Source: Psychrobacter immobilis | GTDB lineage: Bacteria; Pseudomonadota; Gammaproteobacteria; Pseudomonadales; Moraxellaceae | NCBI RefSeq assembly: GCF_904846185.1 | Contig: NZ_CAJGZQ010000007.1 | Span: 62,001 to 126,000, forward strand | Length of the DNA stretch: 64,000 nucleotides | Direction: 5' to 3' | Shown here: positions 1 to 8,391 of the stretch, in pieces | Layout of the letters: each line of letters starts with the position of its first letter | How positions within the stretch are numbered: position 1 is the first letter of the stretch | The notes under the pieces: model-generated | The model's input: only the letters and a program-made list of their open reading frames with translations | What the model was told of the DNA's origin: nothing | Database searches by the model: none | Program-made: the position numbers and the translations under genes

Positions 1-1
1 T

Positions 2-103
2 TGCCCACTAGCTGATGAAGAATGCGCACAGATTAAGCCCGTGTTAGAAGGCACCATAAATCACCGAGTGGCTTGTTTAAAGAATAAGGTCGAGGTGGCT
101 TAA
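2..103 (+). CDS. C-terminal fragment of a gene cut by the window edge
   Basis: An open frame enters from the left edge and runs about 33 codons to a TAA at 101-103. The visible tail begins with a Cys-Pro pair, continues through an acidic stretch (ADEE) and ends in a basic helical segment. It could be the C-terminal helix of a small regulator, but too little is visible to name it. No start is inside the window. Confidence 0.4.
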   Translation, partial: CPLADEECAQIKPVLEGTINHRVACLKNKVEVA

Positions 104-197
104 AAGTGGTTTTTGGTTCATGGATATTGACTGTATTAAAAGCAGGCGGACTTATTCAAATGCTCTTAATACAATCTAATACTTTTACTCATTGGTT

Positions 198-510
198 TTA
201 AACGTCAGGAGTTAGCATCAATCAATCTCACCGATATCAATAGTCATTTGATTAAGTAATGTTGTTAGCTGACCACGATGGTGAGCTTGGAGATTGACTT
301 ATTACGGGAGTAATTAGGAAGGTCATTAAAGCCTCTTATCCAGATCCAGTCACTTATCATAAGATGACTCAACGTGCCTAATATCCAATCAAAAAATACC
401 CTTTTATCTTCGCATAAAATACCTTCAGCAAGGCTGTGTATACGACCACGGATTTCTTAATTCATAGCGGCATGATGATTTACCATCAACTCACAGCAAT
501 GCTTCATCAT
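198..510 (-). pseudogene. Decayed DinB-family protein gene
   Basis: Reading the minus strand from an ATG at 510, the conceptual protein has hallmarks of the DinB/YfiT-like four-helix metal-binding family. A segment with FFDWILGTLSHLMISDWIW matches the family's first helix pair including its metal-ligand His. A second segment in another frame reads HHRGQLTTLLNQ, the C-terminal His motif. A third frame supplies the typical end LMLTPDV followed by a stop. Between the blocks roughly 80 codons are missing, there is an in-frame TAA soon after the start, and at least two frameshifts are needed. The gene is therefore dead. The match rests on reading motifs by eye but is in the right order and orientation. 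Confidence 0.75.
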
Positions 511-540
511 GGCATTCTCATACTTTGACTTCTAGCTGGT

Positions 541-795
541 TCAATAAAACTCAATACGACTGAGCAAATGCTCTTGGATGAGATAGGCGCAAATATAAGC
601 GCTCGGCCACGCGACTATAAAGGCATATTTCCATGAGTGAAACAGCGTGATAAAGAACCCATCGACGAATCCTACATTGATCAGCAGCAATGCAGTTGAG
701 ATAATCGTGGACATTAGCAGTGCCATTAAAAAGGTAAAAATAAGCCGGTAGTACTTGCGCCGTGTGCGTATTCTGATGGTAGGGAATTTTGCCAT
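541..795 (-). CDS. DUF2798-family small membrane protein
   Basis: About 84 residues starting MAKFPTIRIRTRRKYYR. A basic N-terminus is followed by two predicted membrane segments (about residues 18-40 and 50-75), the layout of the DUF2798 family, whose function is unknown. The frame stays open upstream to 933, but the extra 46 residues are His- and Thr-rich and look non-coding, so the ATG at 795 is preferred; no strong ribosome-binding site supports either start. It lies in a ragged region beside a DinB pseudogene, so recent loss or transfer around it is likely. Confidence 0.6.
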   Translation of the reverse strand: MAKFPTIRIRTRRKYYRLIFTFLMALLMSTIISTALLLINVGFVDGFFITLFHSWKYAFIVAWPSAYICAYLIQEHLLSRIEFY

Positions 796-1054
796 AGTGT
801 GGAGGTGTCCTACATGGTGATGGTGGCGTTTGATGAACGATGAACGATGTTGCGTAGCGTCATGAGTCGTCATTACCAACCATGATATCGTATGTTGATA
901 AGTGGATAAAATCGTTATTATCAATGGCGACATTCGTTATATTTTAATGACTGTTGTCTCATGCATGAAAATAAAATTCCTGAAAAATAACAAACTAAAG
1001 ATGATTGATTTTGCTACGATAAAATCGATTACAACCTACAAATAAGGCAATAAA

Positions 1055-1759
1055 ATGACCGTGCATAAGCAGCGAACATTGGGCATCATCGGTGGTATGA
1101 GTTGGGAGAGTAGCGAAAGCTATTATCGGCTGATAAATGAGGGTGTCAAGGATAAGCTGGGTGGCTTACATTCAGCAGATTTATTCATACATAGCGTGGA
1201 CTTTGCGTTGATCAATAAGCACCAAGAGCAAGATGAATGGGCAGCGTTGGGTGTAATCATGGCTAGCAGTGCTCAGCGTTTGCAAGCCGCTGGCGTACAA
1301 GGGATCATGATTGCCTCTAATACAATGCATAAATTGCTCGATGATGTGCAAGCCGCGACGCATTTACCTGTTATTCATATCGCTGATGCCACTATTGCCG
1401 CCATCAAAAAACAGAATCTGTCTAAAATTGCCTTACTGGGCACTCAGTTTACGATGACGGAAGATTTTTATAGGCAGCGTTTGGTGGATGCAGGGCTTCA
1501 AGTGTTGATACCAGAGAGTGATGCGCGAGCAGAGGTACATCGAATTATCAAAAAAGAGCTATGCATTGGTCAATTTAAAGACAGCTCGCGTCAGTATTAT
1601 CAGCAGGTGATTAAAGATTTAGCAGATCAAGGCGCAGAGGGCGTCATCTTAGGCTGTACAGAAATTGGACTGCTCATTAAACAAGCAGATAGCCCAATTC
1701 CAGTATTTGATACCACTTTGATTCATGCAGCGGCAGCGGTGGATTTTTTATTAGAGTAG
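1055..1759 (+). CDS. Aspartate/glutamate racemase family protein
   Basis: A 234-residue cytoplasmic amino-acid racemase of the PLP-independent Asp/Glu/hydantoin racemase family, close in layout to E. coli YgeA. The N-terminal GIIGGMSWESS (10-20), the first half-site ASNTMHK (87-93) and the second half-site GCTEIG (200-205) are all visible. The family usually uses two thiols for two-base proton transfer. Here the second, Cys201, is present, while the first position immediately before Asn-Thr is Ser88; Thr at this position is known in some family members. Substrate cannot be told from sequence. The start has a weak AAGG-type site; the gene is monocistronic and converges on the nitronate monooxygenase gene. 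Confidence 0.88.
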   Translation: MTVHKQRTLGIIGGMSWESSESYYRLINEGVKDKLGGLHSADLFIHSVDFALINKHQEQDEWAALGVIMASSAQRLQAAGVQGIMIASNTMHKLLDDVQAATHLPVIHIADATIAAIKKQNLSKIALLGTQFTMTEDFYRQRLVDAGLQVLIPESDARAEVHRIIKKELCIGQFKDSSRQYYQQVIKDLADQGAEGVILGCTEIGLLIKQADSPIPVFDTTLIHAAAAVDFLLE

Positions 1760-1784
1760 CGCGGACTGATAAAAGTATTTAAGC

Positions 1785-2828
1785 CTATAACGTTTTGACC
1801 AAGCGCTCTAACAGCTCAATCGTGCGCTCTTGTCTGACCAAAGCGACGCCTTGTCCTGCCCATAAAGACTGATATTCTGGGTCAAGATTATTGGTCGCAT
1901 GACCACGAAAAAATTTGGTCATCGCATTTAATTGTGGATAGGGCGGTAGCTCATGCGCGCTTTCAAAGCGAGCAAAATCACGCAAATAATCATTTAATAA
2001 ACCACGAGCTTGTTTACCTGAAAACAGTCTCGTTAAGCGTGTCTCAGTACTGCGCTTATCTTCACTAGCGTCGAGTAGCGCTTGCTTATAAATGTCATTA
2101 ATGCCGCATTTATCTGTGGTCAAAAACGCCGTTCCGATTTGCGCCAGCTCAGCGCCAGCCGTTTGTACCGCTTTGATATCTTGCCCAGTCATGATGCCAC
2201 CTGCTGCAATTAACGGAATATCGGTACACGCGCGCGTTTGACTAATTAGCGTCAATAATCCCAATGGATCGTTTTCACTTTGCGCGAGCCAGCCACCGCG
2301 ATGTCCACCCGCTTCGACCCCTTGTACACATACCGCATCAGCACCAATATCGCTCCATACTTTCGCTTCTAATGGATGATTTGCCGTCCCGATGACGCGC
2401 GTGCCTAGACCTTGCAGATGCTGAACTTGCTCGGCGCTAATAATACCAAAGGTAAAGCTAGCGACAGGAACAGGATTGTCATAGAGCACTTGTAGCTGAT
2501 CCGCGAAGCTTAGTGCTGGGCGTTCAGGTAGTGCAAACTCTATATTGTTTTCTTGATAGTAATGACTTAGCCAAGCAGGGATTTCGGTATCAAAGGTATT
2601 CGACTCATGCTCAGACAATACCATTAGATTGATCATAAAAGGGCGATCAGTGAGCGATTTAATGGTGTCAATATGGCTATGCAAAACCTCTGGCGGCGTC
2701 ATGCCCGATCCCAATGAACCCAGTCCACCAAAGTTACTCACTGTCGCCGCAAGCTCAGGGGTGGTTGCGCCTGCCATTGGTGCTTGCACGATAGGGTGGG
2801 TTATATTAAGGGTATTCAGTAAGGTCAT
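1785..2828 (-). CDS. Nitronate monooxygenase (NMO/2-nitropropane dioxygenase family)
   Basis: A 347-residue FMN-dependent TIM-barrel enzyme that oxidises alkyl nitronates, detoxifying compounds such as propionate 3-nitronate. Visible family signatures are the N-terminal THPIVQAPMAG (about 10-20), the glycine-rich FMN segment GGLGSLGSG (34-42), and GGHRGG (174-179) carrying the His typical of class I enzymes, followed by IPLIAAGGIMTG and a GTAFL phosphate-binding region. The start at 2828 has AAGGAC upstream. A decayed copy of its first 30 codons and leader lies 2.3 kb away at 5022-5118, on the far side of the NACHT gene. Confidence 0.9.
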   Translation of the reverse strand: MTLLNTLNITHPIVQAPMAGATTPELAATVSNFGGLGSLGSGMTPPEVLHSHIDTIKSLTDRPFMINLMVLSEHESNTFDTEIPAWLSHYYQENNIEFALPERPALSFADQLQVLYDNPVPVASFTFGIISAEQVQHLQGLGTRVIGTANHPLEAKVWSDIGADAVCVQGVEAGGHRGGWLAQSENDPLGLLTLISQTRACTDIPLIAAGGIMTGQDIKAVQTAGAELAQIGTAFLTTDKCGINDIYKQALLDASEDKRSTETRLTRLFSGKQARGLLNDYLRDFARFESAHELPPYPQLNAMTKFFRGHATNNLDPEYQSLWAGQGVALVRQERTIELLERLVKTL

Positions 2829-3082
2829 GACGGGCGTCCTTTTTATTTTGTTAGGTTTTTATCTCACTTACTTTAACAGAGGTAGGCGGAGCGTGTGTTG
2901 GATAGTGTTTATTTAGTTATTCGATAAAAGAAGTAGGTTTTGACTACAGGGTTATAGATAAATAAATTAAACTCCACTCAAAATCTTAGTTTGAATAGAA
3001 TTTTGTTGGATTATAAAGGTAAAAGCTGTAATACTACACTTAATTATAATACCTCAATCTAATAAAAATATAAGGAATTTTG

Positions 3083-4897
3083 ATGCCAGATTTAGTAACT
3101 CCACTTGTATTGAAAGCTACTATTCCGGTCTTAATAAAAAAAATACTGGATGAGATCAGACCTACTGTTGGAAATATAAATGACCAAACTAGACAGTTTT
3201 TTGAAATTGGTTTAAAAAAATATTTAAATAAGAAGTTTGATCAATATTCTGAGCTTAAAACTCTACTAAGAGGTAATACACCAGTATATATTTATAATAT
3301 ATATTATCCTTTAAAGTTAAAGAATGATGATGAAGTTATTGAAACAAATAATGTCGCTAATATATTTGAGAATTCTAATGCTGTTACTATTATAGGCGAT
3401 GCAGGTAGTGGTAAAAGTACACTTATAAAACATTTATTTCTAAATACAATTAAAACAGGATATGCAATTCCTGTACTTGTAGAATTACGATATTTGAACA
3501 ACGATGAAAATAGCCTACAAGAGTATATTAGGAATAAAGTCTTAGAAGATTGTATTGCTGAAAATCCTAAAATTTTAGACAAACTATTTGAAACAGGAAA
3601 ATTCGTATTTTTCTTAGATGGCTATGATGAACTAAATACTGAAGTTAAATCTAATATTGTTAAAAATTTAAGTGAGTTTAGGAATAAATATCCAAGCAAT
3701 AAGTTTATATTAACTACAAGACCCTACTCAGGTATCGAGCAATTACAACGATTTCATAATTATTATGTAAAAGAGCTTTCTATAGAAGACAATGAAATTT
3801 CGGAATTCGTAAATACACAATTAAGAGATGAAGTTGAGCTTAGAAATAAAATAAATGAATCTATAATCACAAATAGTAGTGGACATATTAATAGCTTTCT
3901 AACAAACCCTTTACTGCTATCACTGTATATTCTAACCTTTAAATCTAATGCAGATATACCAGCTAAAAAACATATTTTCTACCGCAGAGTTATTCAAGCG
4001 TTATTTTCAGAACACGATAGTCAAACTAAAGTTGGTTACATTAGACAAAAACAATCTGGATTAATTCAAGAGGAGTTCGAAACAGTATTACAGTTATTCT
4101 GTTATCTATCTTATTTTGAAAGCAAGTTTAGCTGGGATACAGATTTTATATTTGAAAAATTTAAAATTATTAAAAATAAAAGTGAAATTAATTTTGAAAA
4201 CTATAAGATTTTAAAAGACTTAAGTTCAGCCGTTGCGTTGTGGATTGAAGATAATGGGTTGTATTCTTTTGCCCATCGCTCTTTACAAGAATATTTTGCC
4301 TCATTGTTTGTTAAACAAATGACTTTAGAAGGCAAAGAAATAGTATATAAGAAAATACTTAATAGGCTGGATAAAAACCAAATATTTTCTGAATCAGAAA
4401 ACTTTTTATCCTTATTGGAAGAGATGGATGAGTTGAACTTTAATAAACTTTACTACCTTCCCTTATTAATTGAAATTAAAAGTATTTTAGATTTTTCAAG
4501 TAATAAGAGCCTTTATTTATCATTTATTAAAAAGTCATTTCCAAAAATTAAAAAAAGTCCTGTTCTTATGGGTACAGCAATAGAGTTTAGCGATGATTTT
4601 GGTAAAATATCTTCTTTTAGAGAAGACTATCTAATTGAGTTGCATGGTATTCTTATTAAAGCGATCAAAGTTATTGATAAGGAAATATTGCCTATAGTTG
4701 AAGTGGTAGACGGTGTGAAATATTGGGAAATATCATTAATAGAAGAATTCCCAGATTATTTCATTCAAGCAACATATGATGATGCACTGAATATAGCTAT
4801 CTCATATAAAGATGCATTACTCGATGAGATAAAAAAGACAAAAGATTTCATCGAAAAGTCAGAGAAGAACGATATAGATTTTGCCGATCTAATTTAG
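3083..4897 (+). CDS. NACHT-domain NTPase (bacterial NLR-like, candidate anti-phage protein)
   Basis: A 604-residue STAND-class P-loop ATPase. A helical N-terminal region (1-95) precedes the NACHT core: Walker A GDAGSGKST (105-113), the extended Walker B FVFFLDGYDEL (174-184) with its small-residue and acidic pattern, and a sensor strand FILTTRPYSGIEQL near 210. The last 300 residues are helical with no recognisable LRR, WD40 or TPR repeats. Family knowledge: bacterial NACHT proteins with short C-terminal sensors give phage protection; that role here is inference. The ATG at 3083 is preferred over the TTG one codon upstream because AAGGA sits at 3072-3076. A TATAAT lies at 3045-3050 without a good -35. 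The gene is strikingly AT-rich with AAA/ATA/TTA codon use unlike its neighbours, indicating transfer. Confidence 0.88.
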   Translation: MPDLVTPLVLKATIPVLIKKILDEIRPTVGNINDQTRQFFEIGLKKYLNKKFDQYSELKTLLRGNTPVYIYNIYYPLKLKNDDEVIETNNVANIFENSNAVTIIGDAGSGKSTLIKHLFLNTIKTGYAIPVLVELRYLNNDENSLQEYIRNKVLEDCIAENPKILDKLFETGKFVFFLDGYDELNTEVKSNIVKNLSEFRNKYPSNKFILTTRPYSGIEQLQRFHNYYVKELSIEDNEISEFVNTQLRDEVELRNKINESIITNSSGHINSFLTNPLLLSLYILTFKSNADIPAKKHIFYRRVIQALFSEHDSQTKVGYIRQKQSGLIQEEFETVLQLFCYLSYFESKFSWDTDFIFEKFKIIKNKSEINFENYKILKDLSSAVALWIEDNGLYSFAHRSLQEYFASLFVKQMTLEGKEIVYKKILNRLDKNQIFSESENFLSLLEEMDELNFNKLYYLPLLIEIKSILDFSSNKSLYLSFIKKSFPKIKKSPVLMGTAIEFSDDFGKISSFREDYLIELHGILIKAIKVIDKEILPIVEVVDGVKYWEISLIEEFPDYFIQATYDDALNIAISYKDALLDEIKKTKDFIEKSEKNDIDFADLI

Positions 4898-5021
4898 TAG
4901 ATAAAAAATATTCAGTGATAAGAATATCAGACTATATATATCCTTCAAAGAGATAAAAATTCTCACCTTTGCATATTTAAGGTAAGAATTTTTGCTAAGA
5001 ATACATATTTATTTAGTTTTT

Positions 5022-5118
5022 AACTAATAGCAGCGGTTAGCTAAGCCTTCTTGACATCGCCTGAAACTACTGCTTAGCTTATGGAATGCGTTGATTTTAT
5101 AATACTAAGTAAGGTCAT
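5022..5118 (-). pseudogene. Decayed 5' end of a nitronate monooxygenase gene
   Basis: Reading the minus strand from ATG at 5118 gives MTLLSIIKSTHSIS, a stop, AVVSGDVKKA, a stop, then LTAAIS. This aligns in register with the first 30 residues of the intact enzyme starting at 2828 (MTLLNTLNITHPIV...), with about 12 identities and one inserted codon. The leader also matches: AATAAAAAG followed by an AGGA-like site, and 13 identical bases (AGTAAGGTCATGA) across the start codon. It is a non-functional remnant ending near codon 32. Confidence 0.7.
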
Positions 5119-5257
5119 GAAGGATCTTCTTTTTATTAAGACTACTACCTAGGTTTATAACATAAGAATTAACGGAAATAGGTCAGCCCTCAACCCATCA
5201 AAAAGACAGCCAAGAAAACCAACCCATTTATTTCAACTTGATGCTTAGATTAAACGC

Positions 5258-5635
5258 TTAATTCAACTGCAAAGAGCCCTTCGCATTCATCAGAAGCTCA
5301 ACCACATCATCACCGCTAATCACTTCAAAGCGCTTATCGATGGCTGATTCTTCGACACCATTATGTTTCATGCAAGCGCCGCAGACCAATACTTGACCGC
5401 CTTTTTCGATAAAGGCTTCTAACAATTCGCCCGCAGGTTCAAATGGCGCGCCAATATTGACGTTATCTAAAGCGTTGGGCAATGCCAAATGTACCGCGTC
5501 CACCATCAATATCACTGAGGCAGAATGACCTTTTTTAAGTGCGACACCTGCCATAGTAAATGCTAAGGTGATTTTGCTTGGATTTGATTCACTATTATCA
5601 AATAACGTACCGACATAATCCGTCGTGTTAGCCAT
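5258..5635 (-). CDS. DsrE-family (YchN-like) sulfur-relay protein
   Basis: A 125-residue cytoplasmic protein of the DsrE/DsrF-like superfamily. The alternating beta-alpha pattern is clear: ITLAFTMAGVALKKGH, then VILMVDAVHLAL, then GGQVLVCGACMKHNG with Cys85 and Cys88. A Cys in this loop is the usual sulfur-carrying position in the family; Cys88 is the likeliest. The start is well supported by AAGGAG upstream of the ATG at 5635. It is transcribed alone. Exact partner and pathway are not visible. Confidence 0.85.
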   Translation of the reverse strand: MANTTDYVGTLFDNSESNPSKITLAFTMAGVALKKGHSASVILMVDAVHLALPNALDNVNIGAPFEPAGELLEAFIEKGGQVLVCGACMKHNGVEESAIDKRFEVISGDDVVELLMNAKGSLQLN

Positions 5636-5818
5636 ATTATTCTCCTTATAAGACTGTTTTAATTAGATAGTATTTAGTTGAGCTGAGTATGATGCTCACT
5701 ACTATCCTAATATTTAATATATATATTTATATAATGTATTGTTAGGAAATAGTAGTTATAAGGTTAACTGATTGTGAATAGGTGTTTGTGACTTATGAAT
5801 AAAGTTAAAAAATAAATG

Positions 5819-6361
5819 CTAACTTTGCGGTGGCCACGGGCGATCAGCATCACTGACGATCCATTCTGCTACATAGCCACTCGGTGGCAACTGCCAATCT
5901 GCTTGCCCCAATGAGGTTAGTACACGTGCTGTTTCTATCACCTTACCTTTTTCAGTCACGCCCGTCCGCAGTAGCGCAGAGGAGCAAGGTTTGCCCTTTA
6001 CCCACATCGACTGCTCGATATATATCCAACGCTCATCGAAGCCGACGATATGCGTTTTCATGGTGACCTTATCAAAAGCGCGAATACGTTTGCGATATTG
6101 GATGGTACTACCAGCGACGACCAAACCCCAACGCTGCTTGAGCAGTTGACGTCCAAGCCCGCTACGCACCGCGAAGTCAGTACGACCCATATCAAAAAGG
6201 GTAAGTACGCGACCATTATTCATCTCTAAGAAATTATCAATATCTGTCAGACGACAGCGAAAGCTAATCTCACTCGTATCTTTAAACGTTAAGGTATTGC
6301 CTTTTTTGACTTGTAGCGCGGCGTGGGCGATGGTGCTGGCATAACGGATAAATGGATACAT
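5819..6361 (-). CDS. THEM6-like acyl-CoA thioesterase (hotdog fold)
   Basis: A 180-residue hotdog-fold protein of the 4-hydroxybenzoyl-CoA thioesterase-like superfamily. The helix-containing motif LTDIDNFLEMNNGRVLTLFDMGR has the family Asp/Asn pattern, and the long beta region (VVAGSTIQYRKRIRAFDKVTM) is typical. Residues 1-17 may associate with membrane. Expected role is hydrolysis of acyl-CoA thioesters, substrate unknown. It lies just downstream of the YheT-like hydrolase on the same strand, so both may be co-transcribed. Confidence 0.75.
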   Translation of the reverse strand: MYPFIRYASTIAHAALQVKKGNTLTFKDTSEISFRCRLTDIDNFLEMNNGRVLTLFDMGRTDFAVRSGLGRQLLKQRWGLVVAGSTIQYRKRIRAFDKVTMKTHIVGFDERWIYIEQSMWVKGKPCSSALLRTGVTEKGKVIETARVLTSLGQADWQLPPSGYVAEWIVSDADRPWPPQS

Positions 6362-6405
6362 AGTGCAATCTCAAAAGAGTAAAAGGTAAGGTGAGTATTC
6401 TTATT

Positions 6406-7470
6406 TTAGGGCTTATTAGATGCTACACCGATATGCTTAAAATAAGCGCTCACAGTTTCAGGTATCCAGTTGATATCAAATCTTGATTTTTTATAAAGAT
6501 GAGGTGACTTGTCTTTATCAGAGCGATAACGAATAAAACCCACATGCCCGCCATGCTCAGTATCTAAAATAGTGACACTGTCAGACACATCGTTTGGCGT
6601 GGCGGTAAAACCAAGGAAAGGGTCGTCTTTGGCACTAATAAGTAACAATGGTTTCGTTACTTTTATCAAATAAGGCAGGGCTGATGAGGCTTGATAGTAG
6701 TGGTTATTAGAGCGGTAGCCGTGACGCGGCGCGGTAAAGATATCGTCAAAGTCACTGATGCGATTGACCGCTTTGATCGAGTCGATCTCTTCTTTGCTGA
6801 TGTCATTGGCTAAGGCTTTTTTGATAATCGGGTTGAGCAAATAAGGAGTGTAAATTCGATGGCTCAAAAAGCTGTGCATACTAAGCGCCGCCGATGACAT
6901 ATCGACGGGGGCGGAAATGACGGCCGCGCCTTGGCAGATTGCATCGTCACCATATTCGCCCATGTATTTCGCCAACGCATTACCACCAAGTGATACTCCA
7001 ACTGCATAAATATTGGCGTACTGTTGACTTAGGTTTTGCAGCGCATGATGCACCTCATCGGTATCACCCGCATTATAAAAAACCCGACCATTAGCAGGAA
7101 TGCCGCCACAACTGCGGAAGTGCGCCACCACAAAGTGCCAGCCCTGAGCGTGCATCTGATGCGCCAAAGCACGTGCATAATGACTGTCGCTGCTGCCTTC
7201 CATACCGTGGAATAGCACGATTAATGGCGTTTGTTCACACTCGCCATTTTCTAAGGTTTCGATAGGATGCGCATCATAAAAGTCATAAGCAATATCACTT
7301 TCATCCAACGAGTCTTTTTCGACCACACGGCGATAAGTAGGTGCTTTAGGGGCAAAAAACTTAGGCAAGATGCTTTGCAGGTGCGGATTGGTCAGCCAAA
7401 AGGGCGGCTTAAAAGGCGCTGGAGAGAAGGGTTGGCTCGGTTTTGACGTTGGCGAATTTGAGGTTGGCAT
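6406..7470 (-). CDS. YheT-family alpha/beta hydrolase
   Basis: A 354-residue alpha/beta hydrolase. Family features are FKPPFWLTNPHLQSILP (20-36), the oxyanion-loop FHGMEGSSDSHYARAL (87-102), the nucleophile elbow GVSLGGN with Ser160, an acid in SAKDDPF and the final His in TEHGGHVGF. Family members hydrolyse ester or lipid-like substrates; the physiological substrate is unknown. The N-terminus is Pro/Ser-rich and the ribosome-binding site is weak, so the start could be slightly downstream. Confidence 0.85.
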   Translation of the reverse strand: MPTSNSPTSKPSQPFSPAPFKPPFWLTNPHLQSILPKFFAPKAPTYRRVVEKDSLDESDIAYDFYDAHPIETLENGECEQTPLIVLFHGMEGSSDSHYARALAHQMHAQGWHFVVAHFRSCGGIPANGRVFYNAGDTDEVHHALQNLSQQYANIYAVGVSLGGNALAKYMGEYGDDAICQGAAVISAPVDMSSAALSMHSFLSHRIYTPYLLNPIIKKALANDISKEEIDSIKAVNRISDFDDIFTAPRHGYRSNNHYYQASSALPYLIKVTKPLLLISAKDDPFLGFTATPNDVSDSVTILDTEHGGHVGFIRYRSDKDKSPHLYKKSRFDINWIPETVSAYFKHIGVASNKP

Positions 7471-7583
7471 AAAGGTGTCTTATTTAATGGGCGTTAAAAT
7501 CATCTTTAACAATCAGTGCCTTATCATACCCATGGCAGTTATCAAAACCAATAAGATTTAGTGAATGCTCAGTGAACGCATGA

Positions 7584-8195
7584 TTACTCATTCAATTTTT
7601 CCGACGCATCTAATACCCGTCCATCCATCGCAAGGCGTTCTTTTAAGCTTTCGATATCTGCTTCAGCCAGCGTCACCGTCAATGTCACCTGCTTGCTATA
7701 AGCGACATCATCAATGCTGCCGTTTAGGCTATCGACGATGTAACGACATTGCGCTTCGGTGGCAAACTCTGCCAATATCTGTACTTGCGCCATTGGCACA
7801 TAGGGCAGCAATGTCATTTCATCAACTGCCGCTTGTGCTGAGCCTGCATAAGCACGGGTCAATCCACCAGCGCCCAGTTTGATACCACCAAAATAACGTA
7901 CGACGATGATAATGACGTTACCGATCGCTTTATGCTGCAACACATTTAATATCGGTCGACCTGCCGTACCATTTGGCTCGCCATCATCATCAAAGCCAGC
8001 ACTGGTGGTGTTATTGGGGTCACCAATGATATACGCCCAGCAGTGGTGGCGAGCATCGGCATATTGCTCACGCAGTTGTTCCACGTGAAACATTGCCTGT
8101 TCACGCGAGGTTACAGGATAAGCGTAAGCAATAAACTCGGATTTTTTAATTTCTAAGCGCGCAGTGACAGCACGTTTTAGCGTTTGATAGCTCAT
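7584..8195 (-). CDS. YigZ/IMPACT family protein
   Basis: A 203-residue protein of the YigZ (UPF0029/IMPACT) family. The N-terminal RNase PH-like domain shows KSEFIAYAYPV, HHCWAYIIGDP and DDGEPNGTAGRPIL followed by VIIIVVRYFGGIKLGAGGLTRAY, the strongest signature of the family. The C-terminal part is the small ferredoxin-like domain. Function is unsettled, with nucleic-acid or ribosome-related roles proposed for relatives. A consensus parS-type 16-mer lies inside this coding sequence at 8077-8092. Confidence 0.92.
   Translation of the reverse strand: MSYQTLKRAVTARLEIKKSEFIAYAYPVTSREQAMFHVEQLREQYADARHHCWAYIIGDPNNTTSAGFDDDGEPNGTAGRPILNVLQHKAIGNVIIIVVRYFGGIKLGAGGLTRAYAGSAQAAVDEMTLLPYVPMAQVQILAEFATEAQCRYIVDSLNGSIDDVAYSKQVTLTVTLAEADIESLKERLAMDGRVLDASEKLNE
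8077..8092. promoter_or_regulatory. parS-type centromere site (exact 16-mer)
   Basis: TGTTCCACGTGAAACA matches the broadly conserved chromosomal ParB-binding consensus TGTTNCACGTGAAACA at every position. It lies inside the YigZ-family gene, as many real parS sites lie inside genes. ParB binding is inferred, not shown. Confidence 0.75.
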
Positions 8196-8391
8196 ATTTC
8201 ATCAGGTCTAGGTTGGATATGGTAAACTTGTCTAACTTTCACTGTCGTCCACATTGGGTGCAGTGTTCATTTAATTTTTTATTATAGTACCACTTCTGAC
8301 CCATGAAGATAGCGGACAAGCTCAGTGTGAGTGCTGGTGTCGTTAGCTGCTACGGTAAAGTAGGTATCATCAAACGAATGGTAGGCAATAT

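Noticed and set aside
2629-2916. Plus-strand open frame antisense to the nitronate monooxygenase start
   Set aside because: It is a shadow of a conserved gene and has no family features.
3083-4897. NACHT gene as part of a multi-gene Avs or CBASS system
   Set aside because: No nuclease, cyclase or other effector gene is adjacent; it appears to be a single-gene unit.
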